64,000 nucleotides of DNA from Endomicrobium sp. (GCA_031260705.1 JAISLA010000009.1:18450-82449); one strand, 5' to 3'. Shown: positions 35,839 to 45,334, counted from the stretch's first letter. The notes: generated from the letters alone by a model not told the origin. Translations and numbers: made by a program.

Positions 35839-37344
35839 TCATTGAATCCGTTGAATATAATTTTTCGGGAATATATTATCTTGCCCCAAAATCCCGGATT
35901 CATCAAGGCTCTTTTTAAATTTCGCCATTTCTTTAAAGCCTTCCTTGCCAAGCATCTTCTCCAATAAAATATGTTTAAGTTTTCCTATTCCATGTTCCGC
36001 AGAAACCGTTCCACCAAGCTCAACAGCTTTCTGGGCAATATCTACACATATTCGTCTGCATCGTTCGTATTCTTCTTTATTTGAAGCTATAATATTTGCA
36101 TGCAGATGATTTTCCCCTATATGTCCGAAAGTTAAATTAAAAATGCCGGATTTTTTAAATTCCCTGTCACAAAAGTCAACAATTTCAGGCAGTTTCCCTT
36201 CAGGAACAGCAAAATCCGTACCGGATTTCGGAATTTTATTCTTTCTTACAATTTCATTTACGCGCTCTGGAATTCTGTGCCTGAAAACCCTGAATTCTTC
36301 CTGCTGTGCCAAATTTGAAGCAAACCAAACTTTTTCCAAATCAATGCCGCTGCCGCTGATGGCTTCAATCCATTTTTCCATTAGAATATCAAAATTATCT
36401 TCGTATATATCCTGTTCAAACATAATACTGGCCTCAACATTTTCAGGTATGACAGGATAATCTTTTTTTATCATAAGCAATGTATTCTTATCAAAATATT
36501 CTAAAGCCATAGCACTGATTGAATCTTTTAAATTTTCTTTTTCCGTATTTTTAGAAATAATTTTTATTTTATTTACAAATTCACATGCACTGTCGCGACT
36601 CTCAAAAAATATTATCCCACCGAAAACTTCTTTAAAATGAGGAATAAGTTTAAGCACAGCCTCCACAATAACGCAAAGAGTGCCATCCGAACCTATAAAA
36701 ACATCCGTTAAATCGGCAGCGGGATAATTGTAATATCCCGTGACATTTTTTATTGCAGGCAAATGATACTTTGGAAGCAGTATATGTTTTTTACCCTTAT
36801 TCGTATCAAAAGTTATTCTGCCGTTTTTATCAGCAAAATATTTACCCCTCTCAATATAACTTTGAGAACCATCTGAAAAAACAACTTTTAAAGCTTTGAT
36901 ATGATCTCTCGTTACGCCGAATTTAAAGCCTCTGCCTCCAGAAGCATTAGTTGAAATATTTCCGCCAATAGACGCATTCTTTTCAGTAGGATCCGGCGAA
37001 TACATCCAGCCTCTGCCGAAAGCTTTCAATTTTATATCACAAATTTTTGCTCCAGCCTGAACAGTAATAAGAGCGTTTTTATTATCAATCTCTTTTATTT
37101 CGCTGATATTATTTAACTTTTCCAAAGATAATATACTTCCGCCAAACGCAAGTCCGGAAGCAGTATTTCCCGTAAGCGCGCCTACAACCGTTACCGGTGT
37201 TTTAGACTTAGACATTTCAACAAGAAAGCCGGATATATCGTCTTCAGTTTCCGCCACCGCAACAAAATCGGCGCTGGAACCTATGACACCCGAATTATCT
37301 TCAAAATAATTTTGAATTATATCTTTATCTCTCTTTATTATCAT
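35839..37344 (-). CDS. FAD-linked oxidase of the GlcD/D-lactate dehydrogenase type
   Basis: A 501-residue flavoprotein with an N-terminal PCMH FAD domain (PVTVVGALTGNTASGLAFGG, the SPDPTEKNASIGGNISTNAS segment, and GRGFKFGVTRDHIKAL) and a C-terminal FAD-oxidase domain (FGHIGENHLHANII and GGTVSAEHGIGKLKH with the conserved His residues). Relatives oxidise D-lactate, glycolate or 2-hydroxyglutarate. The electron acceptor and substrate are not visible; no GlcE/GlcF-type Fe-S partner is adjacent. In a cell living from sugar, D-lactate is the natural candidate. Start at 37344 is chosen because it follows GGGAA. Confidence 0.9.
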   Translation of the reverse strand: MIIKRDKDIIQNYFEDNSGVIGSSADFVAVAETEDDISGFLVEMSKSKTPVTVVGALTGNTASGLAFGGSILSLEKLNNISEIKEIDNKNALITVQAGAKICDIKLKAFGRGWMYSPDPTEKNASIGGNISTNASGGRGFKFGVTRDHIKALKVVFSDGSQSYIERGKYFADKNGRITFDTNKGKKHILLPKYHLPAIKNVTGYYNYPAADLTDVFIGSDGTLCVIVEAVLKLIPHFKEVFGGIIFFESRDSACEFVNKIKIISKNTEKENLKDSISAMALEYFDKNTLLMIKKDYPVIPENVEASIMFEQDIYEDNFDILMEKWIEAISGSGIDLEKVWFASNLAQQEEFRVFRHRIPERVNEIVRKNKIPKSGTDFAVPEGKLPEIVDFCDREFKKSGIFNLTFGHIGENHLHANIIASNKEEYERCRRICVDIAQKAVELGGTVSAEHGIGKLKHILLEKMLGKEGFKEMAKFKKSLDESGILGQDNIFPKNYIQRIQ

Positions 37345-37400
37345 TTTATTTTCCCGCAATATAGTTCAAACGTCATCAGTTATCTACCCAACTATTATTT

Positions 37401-39770
37401 TTAACATCTTAATTTGACGCCGAAATCAGTATCGAGTTTCTGTAATAGAACATTCATATCTTTATTGACTTCTTCGTCGGTCAATGTTCTTTCGCTGTTT
37501 TTATAAGACAATCTGAACGAGTAGCTGATTTTGCCATTACCTATTTTAGACTCATCGGAATACACTGAAAATAACGAATACTCTTTTAAAATACCACCGG
37601 ATTTCATAACATTTTTAATGACTTTTTCTATTTCAGAAAACTGCAAAGCTTTATCCGCAGTAATTGAGATGTCTCTTTTTACCTCAGGAAATTTTGAATA
37701 TGCTTTATATAGAGATTTCTTTCCGGCACAAACATTCTCAAACGGCTCTAAATCAATTTCAAAATAGAATACGTCGCTTTCAACGTCATCATCAGTTATT
37801 GACGGCTTCAAAACACCGAAGTGACCTACAGGTTTCCCTTTATAAACAACAGACGCGGTTTTTCCAGAGTGATAATAGCTCTCAGCATTTAAATTTTCAG
37901 CAATTATAAATTCATCTGACGATAAAATATTTCTTATTATTCCGCCGCCGAAATAAAAGTCATATTTCGGACTAATTTTTTGTTCCGCCCATTTCCACCA
38001 TTTCTGCCAAACTTTACCATACATTATAACCGCAAAAGCTTTTCTTTCGCCAAGTCCGGTAAAAATTTTACCATACTCAAATAAAGTTACAGTCTCAGAA
38101 CCCCGCCCGATATTAAGCAGTAGATTTTTATACAGCGCCGGCAGTAAAGACGGTCTTAAAACTTCGTTTTCTTTTGATATAGGGTTTGCTATTTTGTAAG
38201 AATATTTCAAATCAAATTTTTCCAGTTCAGCGATCTCCGAAAAACTATAATTCAGGGCTTCGCTGAAACCAAGTCCGTTTAACTTAACTCTAAACTCTTC
38301 AGCAACAGCATGAAGAAATGAATTATCCGTTGCACAAACTTCAGCAGCACACCTTTTTTCAGGAGACGTTATGACGTCATATCCTTTAATTCTTGCAATT
38401 TCTTCAATTAAATCCACTTCCTTTTTTATATCGTTGCGCCACGATGGAACAGTACAGAAAATTATTGTGCCTCTGGACTGTAAATCTATTCCTAAAAATC
38501 TTAAAATTTCCGCTATTTCGTCTTCTTTGACAGCACAGCCCAAAATTTTAGATACTTTTTCAACTCTTAAAGCTATATCTGCCCTTTCATATTTTACAAT
38601 CTGCAAATCTTCTCTTGCCTCCATTCTGCCGCCTGCAATTTCAATTATGAGATTAGCGGCTCTCCACGACGCAAGCTCGGTTATATTCCATCCCAATCCT
38701 CTTTCAAATCTGTAAGAAGAACCGCTCGAAAGATTTAATTTTTTTGAAGTTTTTCTTATTGAAACCGCATCAAAAATTGCGCTTTCTAAAAATACGGTTT
38801 CAGTTTTTTCATCAATACCAGAATACTCTCCTCCCATCACTCCAGCAATCGCAACAGGCTTTTTACTGTCCGCTATAACGAGCATTTCAGAATCAAGTTT
38901 ATATTCTTTGCCGTCGAGAGCAGTTATCTTCTCGAAATCGACAGCTTTTCTTACGACAATCTTTTTAGACGAAAGTTTCGTTATGTCAAAAGCATGCAGA
39001 GGCTGTCCTAGTTCAATCATAACGTAGTTGGTTATGTCAACAACATTATTGACGGGTCTTATTCCGCTTTTCTCCAAAGCATCTGCAATCCAGCCGGGCG
39101 ACGGACATATTTTAACACCGGATATAACGCTTCCTATATATCGACGGCACAAATCAGATTTTACTTCAATGCAGTTTAAGTACGGGATATTGAAAGTCTT
39201 TATTATCGGAAAAGATAGTATTTTACGCAGTTTCGCACCTATCTCTCTTGCAACTCCTAAATGACTTAAACAATCGCCTCTATTTGTAGTTATTTCTATT
39301 TCGAGTATAGAATCAAGTCCGCTTAAAACGTTTTCAAGAGCAACGCCCATCTTTGTATTTTTGTCAAGAATCAAAATGCCGTCGGATTCTTTCTTAAGAC
39401 CGAGATCCGCTTCAGAACATATCATACCTTCAGACACTGTTCCTCTTATTTTGGATTTATTTATTTTAAAATTTCCAGGTAATACGGCGCCTATCTTTGC
39501 AAGAGGAACAATTTGCCCCGCAGCAATATTTTTTGCACCGCATACTATTGAATAATCTTTTGAACCGTCATTGACCTTACACAAAGAAAGTCTGTCTGCC
39601 CCGGGATGTTTTAGCACCTCCAAAACTTCTACCGTAACGACATTACACCAGTCGCACCCCGTTGAAACAACAGAAGTTTCAATGCCTACAGAAATAAGCA
39701 TTGAGGCAAGTTCTTGCGGGCTTAACTCAAAATCTACAAACTTTTTAAGCCAATTATACGATAACTTCAT
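37401..39770 (-). CDS. pheT: Phenylalanyl-tRNA synthetase beta subunit
   Basis: The large subunit (789 residues) of the heterotetrameric enzyme. It shows the N-terminal LSYNWLKKFVDFELSP start, an OB-fold tRNA-binding (EMAP-like) domain (HPGADRLSLCKVNDG), the B3/B4 editing region with NYVMIELGQPLHAFD, B5 (RGLGWN, VPSWRNDIKKEVDLIEEIARI) and a C-terminal ferredoxin-like anticodon-binding domain (FPEVKRDISI, GKISYSFRLSY). AAGGAATTGGGAA precedes the ATG at 39770; longer readings have no such site. It is 339 bases downstream of pheS. Confidence 0.97.
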   Translation of the reverse strand: MKLSYNWLKKFVDFELSPQELASMLISVGIETSVVSTGCDWCNVVTVEVLEVLKHPGADRLSLCKVNDGSKDYSIVCGAKNIAAGQIVPLAKIGAVLPGNFKINKSKIRGTVSEGMICSEADLGLKKESDGILILDKNTKMGVALENVLSGLDSILEIEITTNRGDCLSHLGVAREIGAKLRKILSFPIIKTFNIPYLNCIEVKSDLCRRYIGSVISGVKICPSPGWIADALEKSGIRPVNNVVDITNYVMIELGQPLHAFDITKLSSKKIVVRKAVDFEKITALDGKEYKLDSEMLVIADSKKPVAIAGVMGGEYSGIDEKTETVFLESAIFDAVSIRKTSKKLNLSSGSSYRFERGLGWNITELASWRAANLIIEIAGGRMEAREDLQIVKYERADIALRVEKVSKILGCAVKEDEIAEILRFLGIDLQSRGTIIFCTVPSWRNDIKKEVDLIEEIARIKGYDVITSPEKRCAAEVCATDNSFLHAVAEEFRVKLNGLGFSEALNYSFSEIAELEKFDLKYSYKIANPISKENEVLRPSLLPALYKNLLLNIGRGSETVTLFEYGKIFTGLGERKAFAVIMYGKVWQKWWKWAEQKISPKYDFYFGGGIIRNILSSDEFIIAENLNAESYYHSGKTASVVYKGKPVGHFGVLKPSITDDDVESDVFYFEIDLEPFENVCAGKKSLYKAYSKFPEVKRDISITADKALQFSEIEKVIKNVMKSGGILKEYSLFSVYSDESKIGNGKISYSFRLSYKNSERTLTDEEVNKDMNVLLQKLDTDFGVKLRC

Positions 39771-39836
39771 TTCCCAATTCCTTACTTTTCCCGTCAGTTC
39801 GGGACAACGACGCAAAAAGCCCAACTCCATATACAA

Positions 39837-40108
39837 GTTCCGTCATTACGAACTTGATCCAGAATCTGTCGCGCCGAAGTCATTTATCGCCATTTAGCAT
39901 CCCGTCTTTCGCTGCCCGCTTACTTACTTTATTACATCAAGAATTCCTAATTTTGAGACACGACAAACGGAATAAATCCAAATTCTTTAAGGATATTGTA
40001 TCCAAGATAACAAGACAAGTTTTTGAAATATCTGTTTTTTCTGCAAATCTTTCAAAATCCGCGATTTTTCACAATGACAGAGACCGATAAAAACAATATT
40101 ATATAACT
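39837..40108. repeat. REP-like intergenic element between pheS and pheT (degenerate)
   Basis: This interval reads like the dispersed intergenic repeats of many bacteria whose ends say GTCATTCCGGACTTGATCC or GTCATTGTGAAAAATCGC on either strand. Here the matching parts are GTCATTACGAACTTGATCC (39842-39860 region) at one end and, on the other strand, GTCATTGTGAAAAATCGCGG near 40060-40080. It encodes no evident protein. The identification is from pattern memory, so copy number in this genome is unknown. Confidence 0.35.
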
Positions 40109-41128
40109 TTAAAACTGCTTCAAAAATCTTAAATCGTTTTCATACAGAAGCCGTATATCATCTATTCCGTATTTAAGCATCGCAATTCTTTCAACTCCCA
40201 TACCGAAAGCATAGCCTGTATATTTTTCAGAATCGTAATTAACGGCTTTTAAAACATCAGGATGAACCATTCCGCAACCCAATGTTTCAATCCATCCCGA
40301 ATTTTTGCATATTCTGCAGCCCTCGCCTTTACAGAAAAAACACTGAATATCAACCTCAGCAGACGGCTCCGTAAATTGAAAATGCGACGGTTTGAACCGT
40401 ACACCTAATTCAGAACCAAAAAATTGGTGTATAAAATTGATAAGTACGGCTTTTAAATCCACAAACGATATATTTTCATCTACTTCAAACCCTTCAATCT
40501 GATGGAAAGTTGACGAATGTGAAGCGTCAGAAGCTTCATTTCTGTAAACTCTTCCGGGGACAATAACTTTTACTGGAGGATTTTGTTTTTCCATAACATG
40601 AATCTGTACCGGAGAAGTATGGGTTCTGAGCAGATTTTTCATACCCTCAATATAAAAAGTATCCTGGGTATCTCTTGACGGATGACTTTCAGGTATATTT
40701 AAAGCTTCAAAGTTGTACCAATCGGTTTCTATTTCAGGTCCTTCCACAACACTAAAGCCAAGCGACTTAAAAACAGAACTTATATTCTTTATCGTCTGCA
40801 CAACAGGATGAAAACTCCCTTTTGAAAATGGGAAATAAAAACTTGGAGAATAATCCAGTTTATCCTTATGCATTTTTTCGTCAAGCAAAACTTTTTTAAG
40901 ACTTTTCTTTCTTTTCTCAATTTCACTTACAATAATATCTTTTGCTCCATTCGCTTCCGAGCCGATTATTTTTCTATCCTTAATAGAGTACTGCGACAGA
41001 GATTTTAAAATCTGCGTCAACACGCCATTTTTTCCCAAATATCTGGTTTTTATGTCTTCAAGCGCTGTAAAATCGGCATTTTTTATTTCTTCTGATGCTC
41101 TATCAATAATCTGTTTAATATCATCCAT
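40109..41128 (-). CDS. pheS: Phenylalanyl-tRNA synthetase alpha subunit
   Basis: The catalytic subunit (339 residues). It has an N-terminal coiled coil, then the class II aminoacyl-tRNA synthetase core: HPVVQTIKNISSVFKSLGF (motif 1), RVYRNEASDASHSSTFHQ (motif 2) with FHQIEGFEV, PSAEVDIQCFFCKGEGCRIC, and GFGMGVERIAML-like motif 3, here YAFGMGVERIAMLKYGI. The insertion with four Cys may bind zinc, as in some PheS. It lies 86 bases after a TPR gene and 338 before pheT, so the usual pheST pair is held apart by the repeat-like interval. Confidence 0.97.
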   Translation of the reverse strand: MDDIKQIIDRASEEIKNADFTALEDIKTRYLGKNGVLTQILKSLSQYSIKDRKIIGSEANGAKDIIVSEIEKRKKSLKKVLLDEKMHKDKLDYSPSFYFPFSKGSFHPVVQTIKNISSVFKSLGFSVVEGPEIETDWYNFEALNIPESHPSRDTQDTFYIEGMKNLLRTHTSPVQIHVMEKQNPPVKVIVPGRVYRNEASDASHSSTFHQIEGFEVDENISFVDLKAVLINFIHQFFGSELGVRFKPSHFQFTEPSAEVDIQCFFCKGEGCRICKNSGWIETLGCGMVHPDVLKAVNYDSEKYTGYAFGMGVERIAMLKYGIDDIRLLYENDLRFLKQF

Positions 41129-41213
41129 TGCAGAATCTCTATATCATTTTATGTTATGTATAAATATTTAAAGTCTGTTTTTTGCTACACCGAAAACCGA
41201 CATAGCACATATT

Positions 41214-41498
41214 TTAACTCTTAATACCTATAAGTTTATTAAGCCTGACTCTGACTATTTTGTAGTCGGGTTTAACAGTCAATGCTTTTGAATACATTTC
41301 TCTTGCTTCGTCCATTTGATTTGAACTTTCTTTAATAAGACCTATATTATAATAAGCCTCAGCGTTGCCCGGATTTATTTCCAAAACTTTTTTAAACTCA
41401 GACACGGCTTCATCATACTTATTGTTAAGAAAGTAAAATTTCCCCAATTCTATATGGTTTGCCTCGTTTGAAACCGTATTTTTTATATCATTACTCAT
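41214..41498 (-). CDS. Small TPR protein
   Basis: A 94-residue soluble protein of two and a half tetratricopeptide repeats: KFYFLNNKYDEAVSEFKKVL, EAYYNIGLIKESSNQMDEAR and MYSKALTVKPDYKIVRVRL. It has no signal peptide. It starts four bases after the TrkA-family gene, so they are probably cotranscribed; a role in assembling or regulating the potassium transporter is possible but not shown. Confidence 0.85.
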   Translation of the reverse strand: MSNDIKNTVSNEANHIELGKFYFLNNKYDEAVSEFKKVLEINPGNAEAYYNIGLIKESSNQMDEAREMYSKALTVKPDYKIVRVRLNKLIGIKS

Positions 41499-41501
41499 TA
41501 A

Positions 41502-42191
41502 TCATCCTCTTAATTTTACCAAAGACTTTACAGAACCTATTACAACCAAAATATCATTTTGACTTATTTCATCGTCAGGTCCCGGCATCATATTTACTTC
41601 TTCTTTTATATCACTCTGTCCGTCATCATCAATAATCGGAATGCGTTTGCGCATGGCAATAATATTGACCCCGTAATTGTTTCTGACACCTGAATTTTTT
41701 ATTGTCTTTCCCCAAATCTCTTTCGGGGCTATCACTTCAACCAAATTATAATCTTTTGAAAGTTCTATCTGTTCCAAAATATTCGGCATTACTATATTAT
41801 CTACAAGTTTTTTTGCCATTTCAAATTCCGGATAAACTACGATATCCACACCGAGTTTTGCCGCAACTTTAGAATGCCAACGGCTTGAAGATTTGAGAAT
41901 GACGTTTTTAACACCGAGTTCCTTAACTATTAACGTGGACAGAATGCTTGTCTCTATATTTCCGCCTATTGAAATTACAACACTGTCGCAGTCCGCAACA
42001 CCGGCATCTTCCATAGCCTTTTCATCGGTTGCATCAGCCACTAAAGCCTGCGTGACAAACCGGCTTATACGGTTGACTGTTTCACTGTCATTGTCAATAG
42101 CCAAAACCTGCATATCTTTTTTTACAAGTTCCACCGCAACATTATAACCAAACGTCCCAAGTCCTATAATCGCAAACTGTTTCTTTTTCAT
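41502..42191 (-). CDS. ktrA: TrkA/KtrA potassium-uptake regulatory subunit
   Basis: A 229-residue peripheral membrane protein of the RCK family. The N-terminal Rossmann domain has FAIIGLGTFGYNVAVEL, LAIDNDSETVNRI, VADATDEKAMEDAGV and VISIGGNIETSIL. The C-terminal TrkA-C domain contains an acidic insertion (DDDGQSDIKEEV) and ends in DILVVIGSVKSLVKL. It opens or closes the TrkH/KtrB channel encoded upstream in answer to adenine nucleotides. It lies 111 bases after trkH, on the same strand. Confidence 0.95.
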   Translation of the reverse strand: MKKKQFAIIGLGTFGYNVAVELVKKDMQVLAIDNDSETVNRISRFVTQALVADATDEKAMEDAGVADCDSVVISIGGNIETSILSTLIVKELGVKNVILKSSSRWHSKVAAKLGVDIVVYPEFEMAKKLVDNIVMPNILEQIELSKDYNLVEVIAPKEIWGKTIKNSGVRNNYGVNIIAMRKRIPIIDDDGQSDIKEEVNMMPGPDDEISQNDILVVIGSVKSLVKLRG

Positions 42192-42302
42192 CGATGATTC
42201 GCTCTTTTGTCATAATGAAAAGGCAATATTTTTAAAGCATCCGGTCTTTTCGTAAAATTTCATATTCATTACGACATATAAACAAAGATAATGCCAGTCG
42301 AC

Positions 42303-43607
42303 CTATCCGACTAATATTCTGGCTTCGGGATATCTTATCCTCTTCTTTTTACCAACTGGATCTAACACAAGTATCAATAATGTAAGTATCCCTATTCTTC
42401 CCGCTATCATTGCAATAATGATAAGCACTTTACCTTCAACTGACAAATCAGCGGTAATACCCAGTGACAATCCGGCTGTGGCAAATGCCGAAACAACTTC
42501 AAAGACAACAGTAAGCGGTTTTAAACAACTTTCAAGCAAAACGATAATCGCTGAAAAAAATGCAATTGAAGCAAAAAATATAATAAAAACCGCCAGAGCC
42601 TTTTTTACTATACCGGCCGGGATCCGCCTTTTAAATAAAACAAAATCGTCGTCACCTTTCAGCACGCTTCTTACAAATATAAAAACTAACGCAAGCGTAG
42701 TAACTTTTACACCACCCGCCGTGCTTCCCGGCGCTGCGCCGGCTGACATTAAAAATAACAGTATTGCATCAGTAAATTCACTAAACAAATTTACGGGGAC
42801 AGAATAAAAACCTGCCGTTCTTGCACTTACAGCCTGAAAAAAAGCATTATTTATTGAATAAAATAGTCCATGTCCTCTTAGCGCACCTGAAAATAAAAAC
42901 AATATAAATGCAAAAAATGTAATCACCGCCGATATGGAAAGAACAACCTTTGTATGCGTCCACAAACGCAAACGCTTTTCTTTATATGTATCGTAAATAT
43001 CAACTATTACAAAAAAGCCAAGTCCACCGATAAGCACTAAGACAGAAATCACATACAACAAAGCCGGATCATTTGCAAATCCTGCTAAACTGTCACAAAA
43101 AAAACCAAAACCAGCATTACAAAAAGCCGCTATTGAATAAAATATTCCTAAATATACTGATCTTAAAAATGAAAAACTGCGGAAAAAAATAAAAGTTAAT
43201 ACAACCGCTCCAGTAAATTCTATGACTAAAACAAAAAAAACAGCTTTTAAAAGAAGTTTCTTTAAACCGCTGAAAGACGATATATCAAATATATCCTGCA
43301 TTATACGTCTGTCTTTCAAAGCTATTTTACCAAACAGCAACGTAATAAAGGTGGAAACAAACATATACCCTATACCGCCAAGCTGCACGAGAATTAAAAT
43401 AACTATCTGTCCGAACGTTGAATAATATTCACCAATATTTACGACTGAAAGACCCGTAACGCATACAGCTGAAACAGATGTAAATAAACTTGTAATAAAA
43501 GAAAAATCACCGGAACTGCGCGCGGCAGGAAGCGACAAAAGTAATACGCCTGTTATTATAAGTCCAAGAAAAAACAATATCAGTGTTTTTGCCGGAGAAT
43601 AATTCAT
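42303..43607 (-). CDS. ktrB: TrkH/KtrB potassium transporter membrane subunit
   Basis: A 434-residue polytopic protein of the superfamily of K-transporters with four covalently linked M1-P-M2 units. The four pore loops are visible: AVCVTGLSVVNIGEY, AFCNAGFGFFCDS, SARTAGFYSVP and SAFATAGLSLGI, each with the central Gly of the selectivity filter. GAAPGSTAGGVK is the conserved cytoplasmic gate-loop region after pore 3. It is encoded right after rplT (six bases) and before the TrkA-family subunit. Confidence 0.96.
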   Translation of the reverse strand: MNYSPAKTLILFFLGLIITGVLLLSLPAARSSGDFSFITSLFTSVSAVCVTGLSVVNIGEYYSTFGQIVILILVQLGGIGYMFVSTFITLLFGKIALKDRRIMQDIFDISSFSGLKKLLLKAVFFVLVIEFTGAVVLTFIFFRSFSFLRSVYLGIFYSIAAFCNAGFGFFCDSLAGFANDPALLYVISVLVLIGGLGFFVIVDIYDTYKEKRLRLWTHTKVVLSISAVITFFAFILFLFSGALRGHGLFYSINNAFFQAVSARTAGFYSVPVNLFSEFTDAILLFLMSAGAAPGSTAGGVKVTTLALVFIFVRSVLKGDDDFVLFKRRIPAGIVKKALAVFIIFFASIAFFSAIIVLLESCLKPLTVVFEVVSAFATAGLSLGITADLSVEGKVLIIIAMIAGRIGILTLLILVLDPVGKKKRIRYPEARILVG

Positions 43608-43613
43608 TTATTT

Positions 43614-43961
43614 CTATGCAGCTTTCGCAACTTCAATCAGCTGTTTAAATGCAGCATTATCGTTTACCGCTATTTCTGCAAGCATCTTTCTGTCTATTGC
43701 AACATTGGCTTTCTTAAGACCGGAAATAAATCTATTATAAGAAATTCCTTCTTCTCTTACTGCAGCATTAAGACGCACTATCCAAAGAGTTCTGAAATTT
43801 GCCTTATTGTCCTTTCTTCCGGTATAAGCATAATTAAGAGATCTTTCTACCTGCTGGATTACCATTCTCCAACGGTTTTTCTTCGCTGCATAAGATCCTT
43901 TTGCAAGTCTGAATATTTTTTTCTTTCTTTGTCTTGTATATACAACACTTTTCGCACGCAT
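43614..43961 (-). CDS. rplT: 50S ribosomal protein L20
   Basis: A 115-residue basic protein with the family signatures: GSYAAKKNRWRMVIQQVERS, LNYAYTGRKDNKANFR and LWIVRLNAAVREEG. It is essential for early 50S assembly and in many bacteria also represses its own operon by binding the leader RNA. It is the third gene of infC-rpmI-rplT and is followed six bases later by trkH/ktrB, an unusual neighbour for it. Confidence 0.98.
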   Translation of the reverse strand: MRAKSVVYTRQRKKKIFRLAKGSYAAKKNRWRMVIQQVERSLNYAYTGRKDNKANFRTLWIVRLNAAVREEGISYNRFISGLKKANVAIDRKMLAEIAVNDNAAFKQLIEVAKAA

Positions 43962-43988
43962 CTAAGATCTCCCTTCATATAAATATTA

Positions 43989-44189
43989 CTAAAAACTGTA
44001 CGGCATAATCTTTTTCATCGTTTTCATATCTGCTTTTGTAACTATGACAGGTTTTCTTGCTTTTCTGTTTTGGTTTCCGGAATCCCCAGCTAAAAGATGT
44101 CTCTGTCCTGGTTTCTTATATTTAACTTTTCCTTTTCCCGTGACTTTAAAGCGTTTTTTTGCGCCGTTGTGCATTTTCATTTTAGGCAC
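43989..44189 (-). CDS. rpmI: 50S ribosomal protein L35
   Basis: A 66-residue basic protein starting MPKMKMHNGAKKRFKVTGKG and containing KYKKPGQRHLLAGDSGNQNR, the usual L35 sequence. It lies between infC (79 bases) and rplT (28 bases) as in most bacteria. Confidence 0.98.
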   Translation of the reverse strand: MPKMKMHNGAKKRFKVTGKGKVKYKKPGQRHLLAGDSGNQNRKARKPVIVTKADMKTMKKIMPYSF

Positions 44190-44267
44190 TTTATCCCCCG
44201 CTGACTATGACAAACCAATCTATGTCTGCAATCTGCCGAACTTAAAGCAGTCTGTCATAAATTAAAT

Positions 44268-44816
44268 TTATTTTATTTTCTTTTTTGGGACCAAAGTCAA
44301 GAATATCCTCGTACCCATTGAATAAACTTTTCTTTCGGGACATGCAACATCAGCCAAAGATTCTTTTATTCTGTCCATAATTTTAATTCCCAAATCTTTG
44401 TGTTGCATTTCTCTTCCGGAAAATAAAGCCGTAAGCTGCACTTTATTTCCTCCATCAATAAATTCCCTGGCATGTTTAATTTTAACTTCCAGATCATGCT
44501 CGCTGATACGAGATCTTATTCTAACTTCTTTAATATGAGAAATTTTTTGTTTTTTTCTAGCTTCTTTTTCTTCTTTCTCCATCTCATACTTGAATTTAGA
44601 GAAATTAATTATTCTACACACAGGCGGATTTGCCTGCGGAGAAATTTCTACTAAATCCAAATCTTTTGCCAGCGCTTTTGCTAAAGCATCAGCTGTTTTT
44701 ATTACTCCTATCATCGTCCCATCAAAATCAACAAGCCTTACCTCTGGCACTTTGATAAACTGGTTTATACGAAATTTTCTGTTTTCTACGACTCCTCCCC
44801 TGACAATACTTGTCAA
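44268..44816 (-). CDS. infC: Translation initiation factor IF-3
   Basis: The 30S-binding factor that checks start-codon/initiator tRNA pairing. It is 175-182 residues long, with FRINQFIKVPEVRLVDFDG, DLVEISPQANPPVCRI, the NFSKFKYEMEKEEKEARKK linker and C-terminal KIKHAREFIDGGNKVQ. No ordinary start codon follows the strong GGGGAGGAG site: the codons after it read GTC, GTA, GAA. The nearest standard in-frame start is TTG at 44816, but that is upstream of the site. IF-3 genes often use rare starts for autoregulation, and this may be an example, so the N-terminus is uncertain. Confidence 0.95.
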   Translation of the reverse strand: MTSIVRGGVVENRKFRINQFIKVPEVRLVDFDGTMIGVIKTADALAKALAKDLDLVEISPQANPPVCRIINFSKFKYEMEKEEKEARKKQKISHIKEVRIRSRISEHDLEVKIKHAREFIDGGNKVQLTALFSGREMQHKDLGIKIMDRIKESLADVACPERKVYSMGTRIFLTLVPKKKIK

Positions 44817-44825
44817 TTTTTAAAT

Positions 44826-44856
44826 AAAAAAATCGGGGCGAACCAACCCCGCCCCG
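44826..44856 (-). terminator. Attenuator-like hairpin in the infC leader
   Basis: On the minus strand CGGGGCG, a nine-base loop and CGCCCCG form a strong hairpin, followed directly by TTTTTTT, just before the infC coding region. It lies between the promoter and the gene, about 110 bases from the predicted start of transcription, so it is probably an attenuator rather than the end of another gene. In other bacteria L20 or IF-3 controls such leaders; which applies here is not visible. Confidence 0.8.
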
Positions 44857-44967
44857 TAAATATACAATGTAAAAACAATTGTTTTATATTCTTTAACCTT
44901 TTCCCTTAAATAACATCTGGGTGAAGATGAGCCGGGATTAGCTGCTTTATTACTTAGCATTTAGCGA

Positions 44968-44996
44968 ATTGTACAATAACTATCTCTCTTTGTCAA
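44968..44996 (-). promoter_or_regulatory. Sigma-70-type promoter for infC-rpmI-rplT
   Basis: On the minus strand a perfect TTGACA (44991-44996) and TACAAT (44968-44973) are separated by 17 bases. Transcription from here would include a leader of about 140 bases with the attenuator-like hairpin before infC. It is one of the strongest promoters in the window. Confidence 0.85.
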
Positions 44997-45334
44997 TGCA
45001 GTGTCAGTATCTTTTTCATCTTAAATACAGACAGAGAAAAAATAACAAAAAGCATTATCCGGAAAGCAGACGTTATTCCAATCTATAATTCTCACAATTA
45101 CATCACTATGCAAAAACCTGCCAACAAAATACTTTTGCTCTGACTTAAATATTAATGTCGCTCAAGTCTAAAAGAATTTCCGGAAATTCCTCGTTCAAAG
45201 TCTTTTGTAAAAACATCAAGATATTTTTGTGTCCCGCTTCTAAAAAACGGTCTAAATCATATTAAAAGCACAAGGATTTCAAAACGACGCAGATAAAACA
45301 ACAAACACATCACCATAAATGTAAAAATTTTTTC
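44997..45334. other. Intergenic stretch, no gene recognised
   Basis: About 340 bases between the infC promoter and coaX. A minus-strand reading near 45150-45250 (LEAGHKNILMFLQKTLNEEF then PEILLDLSDINI) is open for about 35 codons and has acidic, protein-like character, but there is no start or recognisable family. It may be the end of a lost gene. Confidence 0.4.
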
